Origin: CAIZWU01 sp942492905
GTDB taxonomy: Bacteria; Verrucomicrobiota; Verrucomicrobiia; Verrucomicrobiales; V1-33
Direction of reading: 5' to 3'
Length of the DNA: 64,000 nt
Assembly: GCA_942492905.1 (NCBI GenBank)
Contig: OW818657.1
Coordinates: 3,472,001 to 3,536,000, forward strand
Positions 34,691-44,864 of this stretch are shown here, one piece after another (the stretch's first letter is position 1; each line of letters opens with the position of its first letter). The notes beneath the pieces are model-generated. The model saw only the letters and a program-made list of their open reading frames with translations. It did not search any database and was not told the DNA's origin. A program made the position numbers and the translations under genes.

Positions 34691-36802
34691 CTAACGCACC
34701 GACTCCTTTTCCGGGAGGGAGTTCTTCGTAAGAGGCAATTCGGCCAATCCCGCGTTGGCAGCGGCTTCACGGCGGCGGAACTCCACCGCTTTCACTGTAT
34801 CACCATTACCTTCCAAGGCCTGCGCCATCGTCCTGAGACACCAACTCAAGTGATTCAGCGCCCCCTTGTGGCCAGGCGATGCGGCGGTTTGCTGCTCTGC
34901 CAAGCGGATGGCATCGGACAGCAGGGGAACCGCCTCAGCAGGCCGCCCGCACTTTACCAAAGCGACCCCCATGCGGAAGGCACTGTAGGAATACATGGGA
35001 TCGTCCTTCCCATAGCGCTGCTTCACAAATCCATGCCACGCGGTGAAGTGGTCCAGCATTCTGGGATAGTCCTGCCGCGTCTCTGCGAGCGAACCCAGGG
35101 AAATTTCGAGATCCGCCAGTTCTGCTGTCAGGGTGGCATCCCCTGGATGCGCCCTCGACAATTCCGTCAGGATCCGCTGGGCTTCCTGGTATTCCCTTCC
35201 GCATTCCTCCAGTTGATCAAGATAACCCAGAGCATTGCCCACGGCCCGGTGGGCCCGGGCCCTGGCCCGCCCGGTGGCCGCATCCGGTGTCAGGCCCTCT
35301 ACCTCCCGGGCCTCCTTGAGCATTAGCCGGGCATCTTCGAGTGCTCCCGGATACTGATTGATGGCCATCCGGTGCTCGGAGCGGTCCTGAAACGCAGCAA
35401 TGACGCGCAGCCCTCGCGACGTATCGCGGGGCGCGGCGTCCCGGGCCGCTTCTGTCAGGGCGATGGCTTCGGTGTAAAGGGCATCGGCCTCCTTCCCGAG
35501 GCCGCGCACTCCGATCACATCGCCTTTGACCACCAGCACGTCTGCCAATTGCAGAGCCGCGTCGGCGGAGTGCCCTGCGGCGGCAAGTTTTTCCCGGTAA
35601 TGCAACACGGCGCGTTCCAGCACTGAATCCATCGCCTCCAAATTCCCCGTTGGCTCCAGCCGCTGGCGTAGATCGGTCAGGAGAAACCGGATCAGGCTAT
35701 CCGTTTTTGCTTCGGCAGCGACGGCTTCCATCCGGCGCTGATTGGCTTCGCGCTTCGCCCACAAGGCATACACCGTACTGCCTCCTGTGATCACAGCAAT
35801 ACTGGCAAGGATGGCCAGCGCACGCGCCCGGCGGCCGGCCTTGCGGCGCAGATCACGCTCGCGATTGGCCTGCTGCAGGCGGCGGTCGGCAGCTTGCCGC
35901 AGGGCTTCCTGGAATTCCCCGGCCGAACGATAACGCCGGGCTGGATCACTTTGCAGAGCCCGCAAAACCACCCCATCGAAGGCCGGATCAATCTCCGGAT
36001 TCCTCACCGAGGGCGGATCGAAGACCCCACGGGGCAATTCGCCGGTCAGCAACTCATACGCCAGCACCCCCAGGCTGTAAAGATCACTGGCAGGACTGAT
36101 GGGTCCGCCCGCCAACTGCTCCGGCGCCGAATATTCCATGGTGCCCATGGTGGTGCCTCCCAGCGTCAGGCGGGACATTGCCAGATGTTTTTCGGAAAGC
36201 AGCGCCAACCCAAAATCCGCCAGACGCGGGCGGCCAGCCTGAGTCAGCAGAATATTCGATGGTTTGATATCGCGGTGAATGATTCCCCGGGCGTGGGCAG
36301 CTTCCACGGCTCCGCAAACGGTGATCAAAAGTGGCAGACTTTCCTCCACAGGCAGAGGCCCGCGTGCGATGCGATGCGCAAGATCCTCCCCATCCACCCA
36401 TTCCATCACATAGTAGAGATGTCCCGCCACCGTCTCTCCTGTGTCAAACACCGCGACAATATCCGGATGCGCCAGGCCCGCTGTGGTCATTGCCTCGCGG
36501 CGGAAGCGCTCCGCAAAACCCGGTTCGTCCCCCAGTTGCACGGGTAACACCTTGATCGCTACCGGACGCTCCAGCTTTTTATGCACCGCCCGGTAGACTG
36601 CCCCCATGCCACCGCGGCCGATCATCCCCAATAATTCATATTCCGGCAGCAATGGGGCCAGTTCATCCGTCGACGGAACCGGACACAGCCCGGCCTGGGA
36701 CTTAGCCAAGGTTGCCGGTCCCATCGCCAACTCCATGACCCGGCCAGGATCCAATCCCTGCAGACGACCGGACCCGGAAGATACAGCAACGACATCGGAC
36801 AT
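34691..36802 (-). CDS. Membrane Ser/Thr protein kinase with TPR-like extracytoplasmic region
   Basis: A 703-residue Hanks-type kinase; ATG at 36802 is preferred over an in-frame start 12 codons upstream. Kinase motifs: Gly loop GRGGMGAV (62-69), Lys84 in VAIKVLP, HRDIKPSN with catalytic Asp178, DFG at 196-198, APE at 226-228 and SDLYSLGVLAYELLTG. A single membrane span lies near 320-345 (ILASIAVITGGSTVYALWA). Residues ~380-700 are helical with TPR-like character (YREKLAAAGHSADAALQLADVL), typical of PVC kinases. The catalytic domain is cytoplasmic and the TPR part outside. It follows the 2602-residue secreted giant by ~100 nt, and an ECF sigma factor is divergent from that giant, so a shared surface-signalling role is likely. 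Confidence 0.88.
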   Translation of the reverse strand: MSDVVAVSSGSGRLQGLDPGRVMELAMGPATLAKSQAGLCPVPSTDELAPLLPEYELLGMIGRGGMGAVYRAVHKKLERPVAIKVLPVQLGDEPGFAERFRREAMTTAGLAHPDIVAVFDTGETVAGHLYYVMEWVDGEDLAHRIARGPLPVEESLPLLITVCGAVEAAHARGIIHRDIKPSNILLTQAGRPRLADFGLALLSEKHLAMSRLTLGGTTMGTMEYSAPEQLAGGPISPASDLYSLGVLAYELLTGELPRGVFDPPSVRNPEIDPAFDGVVLRALQSDPARRYRSAGEFQEALRQAADRRLQQANRERDLRRKAGRRARALAILASIAVITGGSTVYALWAKREANQRRMEAVAAEAKTDSLIRFLLTDLRQRLEPTGNLEAMDSVLERAVLHYREKLAAAGHSADAALQLADVLVVKGDVIGVRGLGKEADALYTEAIALTEAARDAAPRDTSRGLRVIAAFQDRSEHRMAINQYPGALEDARLMLKEAREVEGLTPDAATGRARARAHRAVGNALGYLDQLEECGREYQEAQRILTELSRAHPGDATLTAELADLEISLGSLAETRQDYPRMLDHFTAWHGFVKQRYGKDDPMYSYSAFRMGVALVKCGRPAEAVPLLSDAIRLAEQQTAASPGHKGALNHLSWCLRTMAQALEGNGDTVKAVEFRRREAAANAGLAELPLTKNSLPEKESVR

Positions 36803-36939
36803 AAACGTAATAGGACAGAGACCTTGCCGGAGTAGCAACCTGATTTGTGCAGAGAGTTATTCTGGCATCCCCTGGCCTGCTGAAACAATGAATGATCTTG
36901 AAATGGACAGGATTTCTCCTGCCTATATGTTGGGCCCCC

Positions 36940-39900
36940 TCACGGGACGATTTCGAAAATCCGGTAGAATCGTTCCGGTTCCGCCGAGGGAGCGCGTTCA
37001 GTGGCAGGCGGACCGGGATCGATCCAGCTTTCCAGCGGCAGGGTCGCTGAAAGAGCCGATGGCACGTTGACCCAGCGCAGGAGATCGGCGCTTGACTGCA
37101 TCAAATATTTCCGGCCCGGCGTGGCGGTCCATTCGAGACGGTAGGACTGCTGCTCCAGCGCGGGAAAAATCGCCAGAGCCAGCGGAATCGCACAAGGAGT
37201 GCCTGCCGGAGGAATCGCGATGTCGCGCCGGATAAAGGCGGTGGCGGTGGTGACTACTTCGTCAGGAGACACCATGCCCGGGAGCACCTCGGAGCCTGAG
37301 AGACGGTTGGCCTCGACTTCCGCAGCGCTCAGAACGCGGCTGTGGAGGCGGAACTCCTCGAAGGTGGCTGCCACATGTGGATAGTTGGTGAAGTTGCCGC
37401 GGCCCAGCCAATTATTGACATCCCGCAGATCGGACAGGTTGAACGGAATGCTGTTCAACTCCCCCATCAGGACGCCATCGCGGTAGTAGCGCAAGGCCAT
37501 CTGACCAGAGGTGGAATTGTCCACCGTCACCACGAAATGAATGGGCTGCCCGATCACAGTGACTGAGGCAGAATCGTGATAGTATTCCCCGGCCGGACCG
37601 TCCTCATAATTTCTGACCGCGAAACGTTGCAGGTTGTGGTCGGTTTCCCGGCTGCTGGTCAGCGCAATATAATCCAGCCCCTCTTCGCTGCCGCCATTGG
37701 TGTTGCCGGGGCCGCTGATTTCGCCAGCCGCTCCACCGGGACTGCTGGAACCGAAGCTGAAGAAATGCCCCCAGCGGGCTGTGGCCGCATTGACGGTGAC
37801 CCAGCCTTCGAAGGAAACCTGCCGGAGCGGGGAAATGAGCCCATTGGGCAGATCAACGTAAGCGGCGGCTTCCGGTGATCCACCGGGCAGCAGGATGCCG
37901 AGGCCGGTGCTCTGGGCTCCGGCTCCGCGGATGAATCCATGGGCTCCACCAATGCTATCGGTGAGTATTGTGCCGGAAGGGGCGGCTCCCACCGCTTCCC
38001 CAAAACTCCAGCGGTGACTCAGCGTCGGGGGAGTCACGCCGCCAGTCACGCTGGCTCCAACAATCGTCGTCTCCGCAGCGGTGGCCAACGCCGTCAGGGT
38101 AACAGTAGCCGGCTTCCCCTGGGCGATACTCCCCATTACGGCGGTCAGGATATTGCCCGATACCGACGCCGTGCCCTGGCTGGCTCCTGTGGAAATCAGC
38201 ACCAGCCCGGATGGGATGGGTGAAGCCAATTGAACCCCGAAGGCCAGAGTTGGCGAGTTATTGGAGACCGTGAAGGTGTAGGTCACCCGACAACCGGCCA
38301 ACGGCTGCGCGGGATCGGTCGTGATTGCCAGATGCAAATCCGGCAGCGGTGGCGCCTCCAGAACATTTACGGAACCGCTTGCGGTGGCCCCGCGGAGCAT
38401 CGAGCCCACCGGTCCTGACGCTTCGACCGTGAGCGTCGCCCTCCCCGGCACGTCCGCCCGCAGGCGTATGCTGTAACCTGCGGTCCCGCCAGCCACGAGG
38501 GCGCGTGGTGGAAAGTGGACAACGCCATCCAGCGGCACCGCGCCGCCCGTGGCGGACACAAACGTGGTGCCTGCAGGCAGCGTGGCACTCAGCATGGCAT
38601 CGGCGGCGGGCTGCGTTCCGCGATTGGCCAGGACCAATTCGAAGCTGAATTCATCCCCCGCATTCACCACCTCCACCGTGGTGCGCACGGAGGCCGCCAG
38701 AGGGATGACCCCTCCGACGGTTAAGCTGGCCGTGGAAAGGTTGTTTGCCGGTGCTGGATCGAAGGCGCCGCCGGAGACCTGCGCCACATTGCTGTAAGCA
38801 CCCGCCGCATGACCTGACAAAAGCAGGGAAACTTCCCGGGTTTCCCCAAAGGCCAAATCGCCCAGCGCGATGGTCAGGACTTCTCCTGACTGCTGGACCT
38901 CACCGCCCCCGGCGGCACTTCCCATCAGGGTGATGCCCGTCGGAATGATGTCCGTCAGGATCACGCCAGAAGCGGGGCGCAGGCCGGCATTCGTTACCTT
39001 GAGGGTGCAGGTCGTCAATTCCCCCGGAGCGACTATTGCGGGCGAAAAGGTCTGCGTCACTGCGAGGTCGGTGCCGCTGCAACAATCATCGGTCAGGGTA
39101 AGCGCCGTGACCACGGCATCCAGTCCGGTGCTGTCGTAGAGATTGCTGTTGCCGCCTATTCCCAGGGAAAAGTCCACGGTTTCGCCCATCGCCAGACTCA
39201 CCGTCAGGTCGAACGGCTTCCGCTGTTCAAAGCCATTCACATAGTCCGAGAACAAAGTCAGCGCCAGGTCACCATTCTTCAGCAGTGCGACATCCGTACC
39301 GTTGGGCGAAACATCTATGCCCTGGAAGCGGCCCTGAACCCGGTAGACCCCACCCGCCGGAGCGGTCCAGCGCAGCACGGCGTTCCGCCCATCGTAGCTG
39401 GGATCCATCCCCAGAAGATCCGGCGGCTGACGGATGGTCTGGCTGGCAATTGTTTGATCCTGGCGGCTGCGGTAGACCCACGGACCATTGGAGGTGGCAC
39501 CCCAAAAAAACCAACGCGTATCCACCGCCATCACCTGTACGCTGGGAAGAAATGGCGTGCCGCGCGTGGTGCTGAAGCCGCAGGTCCAGACCCCGATCGG
39601 ATTCAGCACTGCTGTGAGATCCGCATTCGCATTCATCGTCCTGTCCGGGCCAAACGGAAACGCGGCCTGGGCCGCCACGCGATTTGGCGGCAACACCCCT
39701 TCATAAACCCGGAGCAGCGCGATCTCACCATCAGCGAAGTCACTGCTGCCTGCCCCGCTGGTGTTGGCGGCGAAAAAATGCAGCAGGCCGGAAGCCGTCA
39801 GGTTCAGATCATTCACACCGGTCAGCACACTCTGCCTGATTCCGTCCAGGTAGGTCGTCACATTGCCGCCCGGGGCCACGGTGAGGACGACATGGTGGAA

Positions 39901-42900
39901 CAGCAGGGGCGCAGCCGGGTTGGTGCCCGCGGTGGCAGTGCCCACCTGGAGCTGATTCTGCGAATCCAAAGAGAGCCCGGAAGGATTGGCCCGGTCTGAC
40001 GCATCCATGAGCCGCCGCACCCCGCCGGCTTCCTCCGTGAACCGGAAGAGCATTTCGACAGAATAATTCTCTGCGGGCAGCAAGCCTCCGGCAGGTAAAG
40101 TCAGGCCTGCCGTCTCCCCTGCCGCCTGGTTTCCATTCCATAGATAGACCCGGCGGGTCCGGCCATTTACGTCAGTCGTCGTGAAACCATCCGCATTCTG
40201 AGGATCAATCGCCCTGAGTGGCGGAGCATCAGGTTCGCAGGCCGCGAGGGTGTCTTCAAATTGATAGACCGCTTTCAGCGTGACAGCACCGGCGGGCACG
40301 ATGGAGAGGGGAATCACCGCGGCATTGTCGGCCGGAGCCGATTCATCCTCGACTGCCGACACGTTTACCTCGTGTATCAGGGCGCCCAGCGATTCGGCGT
40401 TGAGCACGAACTCCAAAGTCACCGACTCACCCGGAGCCAGACTGCCCAGCATGGCGGTGATGACCCCACCCGCGTGGGTCACGGTGCCGCGTCCGGTCGT
40501 GGCGGTCTCATAGGACAGTCCGGCTGGCAAGGTGTCCTGCACCGTAACGGCATTGGCCATGCCCGGGCCTTTGTTGGTGACCACCAGACGGACAATGACA
40601 GGGCTGCCGATGACGACTGAAGCCGGAGCACTCTGGGTTACCATGAGATCCACCGGCTGATCATCGGACAGCAGCCACACGACGGCATTTTTGAAAAGCT
40701 TTCTCCGCTCCTCCCGGCCCGCCATGGTGGGAACCTGGGTGAAAAGAAGTTCGTTCTGGGTCACGCTTTTCCGGCGCGTCACCGGATCGCGGAACGCCAC
40801 CAGCGAATCAGCCCCGCTGGAACGGGCGAGGATCACTTCACCCGGCAGTCCGGTGGCCGTGGTATTATCAGGATCCCAGTTGTAGATGGAATCACCGACG
40901 GGGCCGGAAATCCCATTGGTCACGGGATGCGTCAAACTAGCAATCGTCTGTCCACCATTGCCAATGTTAAACGAAGTTGGCTGGAGGTGAATCAGATTCG
41001 TCCAGTTCGTCGCCTGGGGCTCGGGGATACTGGCGTAATTGGTGACATAAGCCAGATCGTCGCCAATGAAAAAGAGGGGACGGCCGGAGTCGGCCACCGC
41101 CTGAAAAATGTCGATCAATGGCGCACGGACTCCGAAGGCCGCGTAGCTAAGATCATTCCAGATGATGAGCCGGTAGGGAGCCAGCGCCGTTATCGTCAGG
41201 CCTTCATCATCAAAAATTTGCGCACTCATGCCCAGCTCGGAAAGATATTCCTGAAGTTTGGGAATCTCCAGGTCGTCAAGATTGCGGATAATGGCCACCG
41301 AGGCGGCCGGGTCGGTGCCCAGCACCCGGATCGAAGGGTGGTTATTGGCCTCTTCCGGATCGTGATCGGCCGAGGCCACGCTGCTTACAGCCACCAGCGG
41401 ATGCGCGGCCTGCACAGTGCCCGTGATTTCAAAAACGGCACTGCCGCCACTGGCCAGCGATGCCGCAGACACAGTGACCACGCCATCGGCGTGGCTCGCG
41501 CCTCCGGTGCCGGAGACAAATACCATTCCTGCCGGCAGCGTGGTGTTGGCGGTGACCTCGCTGGCAGCGTCCGGACCCGCATTGCTGAGGGTAAGTGTGA
41601 AAGTGACATTGGTATTCAGCGGAACGGAGGATGCGGACGCGCTGAGCACTGCCGACAGGTTCGCGGTGGTGGTGGGGGCCGCGAGCACGGCGATGGACGA
41701 AGTGGCGGTCGCACCATTGGCGTCGCGGCTGTCGCTGGTGGCCGTGGCCAGATTCACCGCTTCGCCGGCAAATTGCGGTTCGACCGTGAGTGACACCACG
41801 CGACTGGCCCCACTGGCGAGGGTGCCCAGCAGGAAGGAAGCCTGACCACTCCCGAGGGATGCCGGGGCGGACTTGGCGCCGACAAACCGCGCGCCGGCGG
41901 GCAAACGATCCAGCAAAGTCACATTCACCGCGTCATCAGGACCGTTATTGGTCACCGTGACCATCCATGTCGCGGGCAGGCCAATCCGTGCCGAAGCCGG
42001 TGGGGTTTGCGTGACCGTCAGATCCGAAACCGCCGGAGGCAAGGCGATAGCCGAGAGCAGGATGGAAGTTTCGTTATTGGCGAAGCTGGCCTCGTTCTGC
42101 GCCCCGAAGACCTGAGCATAGGCCAGGCCGCTGCCCGCCTGGGTGGGACGCACCGTGACGGTCGCCACCGTGTTGGCACCATTGGCGAGATCCGGCAGCG
42201 TAATCCGCACCAGCCCATCATCGCTGCTCAGCGCGGTTGGCGATGAAGTGAGGAACGTGACGTTTTCCGGCAGTTGCGTTTCCAGCACGAGGCCTGCCGC
42301 CTGATCAGGACCGGCATTGGCGGTGGTGAACGTGATCATTTGAGTTCCCCCCAGGGCCACTGTCGAAGGCAGCACCGCAGCGCTCAGATTCAGGTCCGCC
42401 GAAAGTGGCGATGGAGCATTCACCCGCACGCTGGCGGTGCTGGTGTTGTTTGCCGCTTCAAAGTCCGTTGTCCCGGAACTCACTCCAGCGATGGTTTGAT
42501 AGCTCCCGGCGGCAGCAGCCGTGGTCTGCACCCACACCGTCGCGATCCCGCCCGCCGCCACGGTGCCGAGATTCACCGTTACCTTGCCATCGCTTTGCGA
42601 GGCCGTGCCAAAGCTGGCGGAAGCGCGCACAAAGGCCAGCCCCGCCGGCAGTGCCTGAGTGACAACAACATTTGCCGCGGCACCTGGCCCGTGATTCTCC
42701 ACCGTCATCACCCAGGTGAATTCCGCACCGGATTGCACCGGGGCCGCCGGAGCTTCCAACGACAAGGCCAAGTCCGCCAGCGGCGACGGTTTCGTGACCG
42801 TGACCAGCCATACCCGTGTCCGGCGAAGCCCGGTCGGGTCAGTAGCCGTTACCGACAATTCCCGCACGCCCTGATGTGTGGCATTGGGCGTGAATGAATA

Positions 42901-44748
42901 ATCCGCAGCGGTGCCCACCTCCACCCCGTCGAGAGTCCAGCCCAGTGAAGTCGCTCCGCCTTCTGGATCTGCCGCCGTGATCGAGAATAGCTTGTTGGCA
43001 CCGACTTCCAATTCCACCGCAGCTTCTGGCGGGGTGGCAGCGGTGAGCGCCGGCGGCAGATTTGATGTGGTAACGGTCAGCGGCGCGTAGGCGAAACTGG
43101 ATCGACCGCCGTCATTCGTCACCCTTACCCCCGCGAAACCTGTCCCTGCGGAAGGCATCGTTACCGATGGGGTGGCTCCCGTCGCGTCGTCGAAATCGCC
43201 GTCCCCATCAAGATCCCACTCGAATGCCATTTCCCGTCCGTGGGCATCGGCGGCGACCACAGAAAAAGCCAGCGCGGAGCCGGCTGGACCGCTGAATGGC
43301 CCACCGATGCTCACTGTAGGATCGTCCCGGTCGATGGATGCCTCTGCCAGCAGCGCTGCGATGACCGCATTCATCTCCACAGCCAGTTGGTTATAGCCAG
43401 TCGATCCCGCCACGCCCGCCGCCATTTTTGCATCCAGCGCCGTCAACCATTCTGCTTTCGATCCCGTCTGCGGCTGGGCCAGGAAACGATTCAGCGCCAC
43501 CACAATCTCCGGGCCGCTGATGCCGAGATCGGCCAGATATTGTTTTTCCACGGCGGTAAAGCCACTGCTGCGCAGCCTCGCCTGCAGCAGGCGGTTCTGA
43601 TTCAGCAGAGCATCAAAATCCAACATACTCCCTATCGTTGCGGCCTTCATTGCCCCCCAGACCGGCTGATTGCGGCTGATTTCCCCCGCCAACAGTCCGG
43701 CAAAGTGGGCCACCCCGCGGGCATGGGCCAAGGCCCAGCGGCCATTTTGCGCTGCCGCCGCTCCTTGGTATTTTTCAAGACTCGCGAGGAGCGCCGCCTC
43801 GAGAAGCGCTTCACGGTCGATCGCATTGGCAAACGCCCCCGCCGCCGCAAACAGCGGCTCCGCATCCGTCTCCCAGGCCCCTGCGGCCTGGCCCAACACC
43901 ACCACCTGGGAAAAGTCCGGATCAGGCGGATCCGCGACCAGACCCAGCCCCTGCTTCATTTTATTCGCCAGCGCATTGCGGGCCGCCGTGAATCCCAGCT
44001 TGAACGGAGCATCGTCGTCCGGTTCATTTTTGAACTCTTTGACAATCGCCTTGAATACGTCCTTCACCTTTGAGTCCATCCCGTCTCCGGCAATTTTGTC
44101 GTAGGCGATCTCGATGACCCGGAACGCCGCATTCAGTTGCGAGGCCGCTTTGAACTCTGCATTTCCGGCAGCCTTCATCGCGGTGATCCCCGGATTGGGC
44201 AGGGCTGGCACTCCCACCGGCACTGCTACCGTAATGGCAGGAGCCTGCCCCCGGCCACCAAGATAAAGGTCGAAATCCGGCTCGAAATACCCGTTCTGAT
44301 GCTCGTCCACGACCACATCATAATCGCCTGACATCAGCAACCCCTGCGGAGCCGTGGAGGCGATTTGCTGCTCGAAAAACCCACCCCCGCCTGTTCCCAG
44401 CACCGTATTGGGAGCGCCTGCCACATCCGACAGGAACAGATGAAGGTTCGGCCCCCCCATTCCGTGGTAATAGCCATGCCGCACGATATACACATCGGAA
44501 GCCGGTTGCACAAAATCCTGCACCGGACTGCCGGCATTCGCCCCCTCAGGCCTCGGATCACGCCGGCCGTAGTAGGTGATATTGCCGGAGATGGTGATGA
44601 TTTCATTGGCCCCGAACCCCGCCTGGTCCGTGCCGGAGGAGTCAAAAAAGAGCTGGCTGTGGTTGCTTGATTGGGCCGGCGCTTCGGGAGCACTCCAGCC
44701 AAGGCCCAGACAGGTGACTAAAAGGAAGGGGAGGACGGAAATTCTCAT
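36940..44748 (-). CDS. 2602-residue DUF11/LamG/PKD surface giant
   Basis: The largest gene in the window, with a signal peptide (MRISVLPFLLVTCLGLGWS) and the clearest Shine-Dalgarno seen here (GGGAGGAA, 44752-44759). Layout: uncharacterised N-terminal domain (~27-190, HGYYHGMGG); helical region (~190-460); PKD-like (~475-560, WDLDGDGDF); cadherin-like (~562-655); four DUF11 domains (~657, 783, 906, 1026); a Rossmann-like insert (~1150-1360, LQEYLSELGMSAQIFDDEG); DUF11 no. 5 (~1366); LamG 1 (~1496-1700); a beta domain (~1710-1890); DUF11 nos. 6-8 (~1892, 2017, 2137); LamG 2 (~2247-2450); and the shared C-terminal module ending RFYRIFEIVP. DUF11 units repeat NxGPxxAxxVxVxxxLPAG. Probably a long stalk-like adhesin or matrix protein. 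Ligand unknown. Confidence 0.8.
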   Translation of the reverse strand: MRISVLPFLLVTCLGLGWSAPEAPAQSSNHSQLFFDSSGTDQAGFGANEIITISGNITYYGRRDPRPEGANAGSPVQDFVQPASDVYIVRHGYYHGMGGPNLHLFLSDVAGAPNTVLGTGGGGFFEQQIASTAPQGLLMSGDYDVVVDEHQNGYFEPDFDLYLGGRGQAPAITVAVPVGVPALPNPGITAMKAAGNAEFKAASQLNAAFRVIEIAYDKIAGDGMDSKVKDVFKAIVKEFKNEPDDDAPFKLGFTAARNALANKMKQGLGLVADPPDPDFSQVVVLGQAAGAWETDAEPLFAAAGAFANAIDREALLEAALLASLEKYQGAAAAQNGRWALAHARGVAHFAGLLAGEISRNQPVWGAMKAATIGSMLDFDALLNQNRLLQARLRSSGFTAVEKQYLADLGISGPEIVVALNRFLAQPQTGSKAEWLTALDAKMAAGVAGSTGYNQLAVEMNAVIAALLAEASIDRDDPTVSIGGPFSGPAGSALAFSVVAADAHGREMAFEWDLDGDGDFDDATGATPSVTMPSAGTGFAGVRVTNDGGRSSFAYAPLTVTTSNLPPALTAATPPEAAVELEVGANKLFSITAADPEGGATSLGWTLDGVEVGTAADYSFTPNATHQGVRELSVTATDPTGLRRTRVWLVTVTKPSPLADLALSLEAPAAPVQSGAEFTWVMTVENHGPGAAANVVVTQALPAGLAFVRASASFGTASQSDGKVTVNLGTVAAGGIATVWVQTTAAAAGSYQTIAGVSSGTTDFEAANNTSTASVRVNAPSPLSADLNLSAAVLPSTVALGGTQMITFTTANAGPDQAAGLVLETQLPENVTFLTSSPTALSSDDGLVRITLPDLANGANTVATVTVRPTQAGSGLAYAQVFGAQNEASFANNETSILLSAIALPPAVSDLTVTQTPPASARIGLPATWMVTVTNNGPDDAVNVTLLDRLPAGARFVGAKSAPASLGSGQASFLLGTLASGASRVVSLTVEPQFAGEAVNLATATSDSRDANGATATSSIAVLAAPTTTANLSAVLSASASSVPLNTNVTFTLTLSNAGPDAASEVTANTTLPAGMVFVSGTGGASHADGVVTVSAASLASGGSAVFEITGTVQAAHPLVAVSSVASADHDPEEANNHPSIRVLGTDPAASVAIIRNLDDLEIPKLQEYLSELGMSAQIFDDEGLTITALAPYRLIIWNDLSYAAFGVRAPLIDIFQAVADSGRPLFFIGDDLAYVTNYASIPEPQATNWTNLIHLQPTSFNIGNGGQTIASLTHPVTNGISGPVGDSIYNWDPDNTTATGLPGEVILARSSGADSLVAFRDPVTRRKSVTQNELLFTQVPTMAGREERRKLFKNAVVWLLSDDQPVDLMVTQSAPASVVIGSPVIVRLVVTNKGPGMANAVTVQDTLPAGLSYETATTGRGTVTHAGGVITAMLGSLAPGESVTLEFVLNAESLGALIHEVNVSAVEDESAPADNAAVIPLSIVPAGAVTLKAVYQFEDTLAACEPDAPPLRAIDPQNADGFTTTDVNGRTRRVYLWNGNQAAGETAGLTLPAGGLLPAENYSVEMLFRFTEEAGGVRRLMDASDRANPSGLSLDSQNQLQVGTATAGTNPAAPLLFHHVVLTVAPGGNVTTYLDGIRQSVLTGVNDLNLTASGLLHFFAANTSGAGSSDFADGEIALLRVYEGVLPPNRVAAQAAFPFGPDRTMNANADLTAVLNPIGVWTCGFSTTRGTPFLPSVQVMAVDTRWFFWGATSNGPWVYRSRQDQTIASQTIRQPPDLLGMDPSYDGRNAVLRWTAPAGGVYRVQGRFQGIDVSPNGTDVALLKNGDLALTLFSDYVNGFEQRKPFDLTVSLAMGETVDFSLGIGGNSNLYDSTGLDAVVTALTLTDDCCSGTDLAVTQTFSPAIVAPGELTTCTLKVTNAGLRPASGVILTDIIPTGITLMGSAAGGGEVQQSGEVLTIALGDLAFGETREVSLLLSGHAAGAYSNVAQVSGGAFDPAPANNLSTASLTVGGVIPLAASVRTTVEVVNAGDEFSFELVLANRGTQPAADAMLSATLPAGTTFVSATGGAVPLDGVVHFPPRALVAGGTAGYSIRLRADVPGRATLTVEASGPVGSMLRGATASGSVNVLEAPPLPDLHLAITTDPAQPLAGCRVTYTFTVSNNSPTLAFGVQLASPIPSGLVLISTGASQGTASVSGNILTAVMGSIAQGKPATVTLTALATAAETTIVGASVTGGVTPPTLSHRWSFGEAVGAAPSGTILTDSIGGAHGFIRGAGAQSTGLGILLPGGSPEAAAYVDLPNGLISPLRQVSFEGWVTVNAATARWGHFFSFGSSSPGGAAGEISGPGNTNGGSEEGLDYIALTSSRETDHNLQRFAVRNYEDGPAGEYYHDSASVTVIGQPIHFVVTVDNSTSGQMALRYYRDGVLMGELNSIPFNLSDLRDVNNWLGRGNFTNYPHVAATFEEFRLHSRVLSAAEVEANRLSGSEVLPGMVSPDEVVTTATAFIRRDIAIPPAGTPCAIPLALAIFPALEQQSYRLEWTATPGRKYLMQSSADLLRWVNVPSALSATLPLESWIDPGPPATERAPSAEPERFYRIFEIVP

Positions 44749-44805
44749 CGGTTCCTCCCGTATTCGTCTCCTTCAGCACGCCGTTACGCACAAAGTAAAA
44801 AATTT

Positions 44806-44823
44806 CCGCATTTTTCAATGCGG
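44806..44823. promoter_or_regulatory. Perfect inverted repeat in the divergent sigma factor/giant intergenic region
   Basis: CCGCATT (44806-44812) and AATGCGG (44817-44823) flank a 4-nt TTTC spacer in the 116-bp region between the ECF sigma factor and the 2602-residue giant. On the reverse strand the element overlaps a TTGAAA hexamer and is followed by a T6 run and TACTTT, a poor but possible promoter. It is well placed as an operator controlling either or both genes. Confidence 0.45.
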
Positions 44824-44864
44824 TCATTGTTTGCCGGGGCGGGTTCGGGTAGCTTCATGGGCAG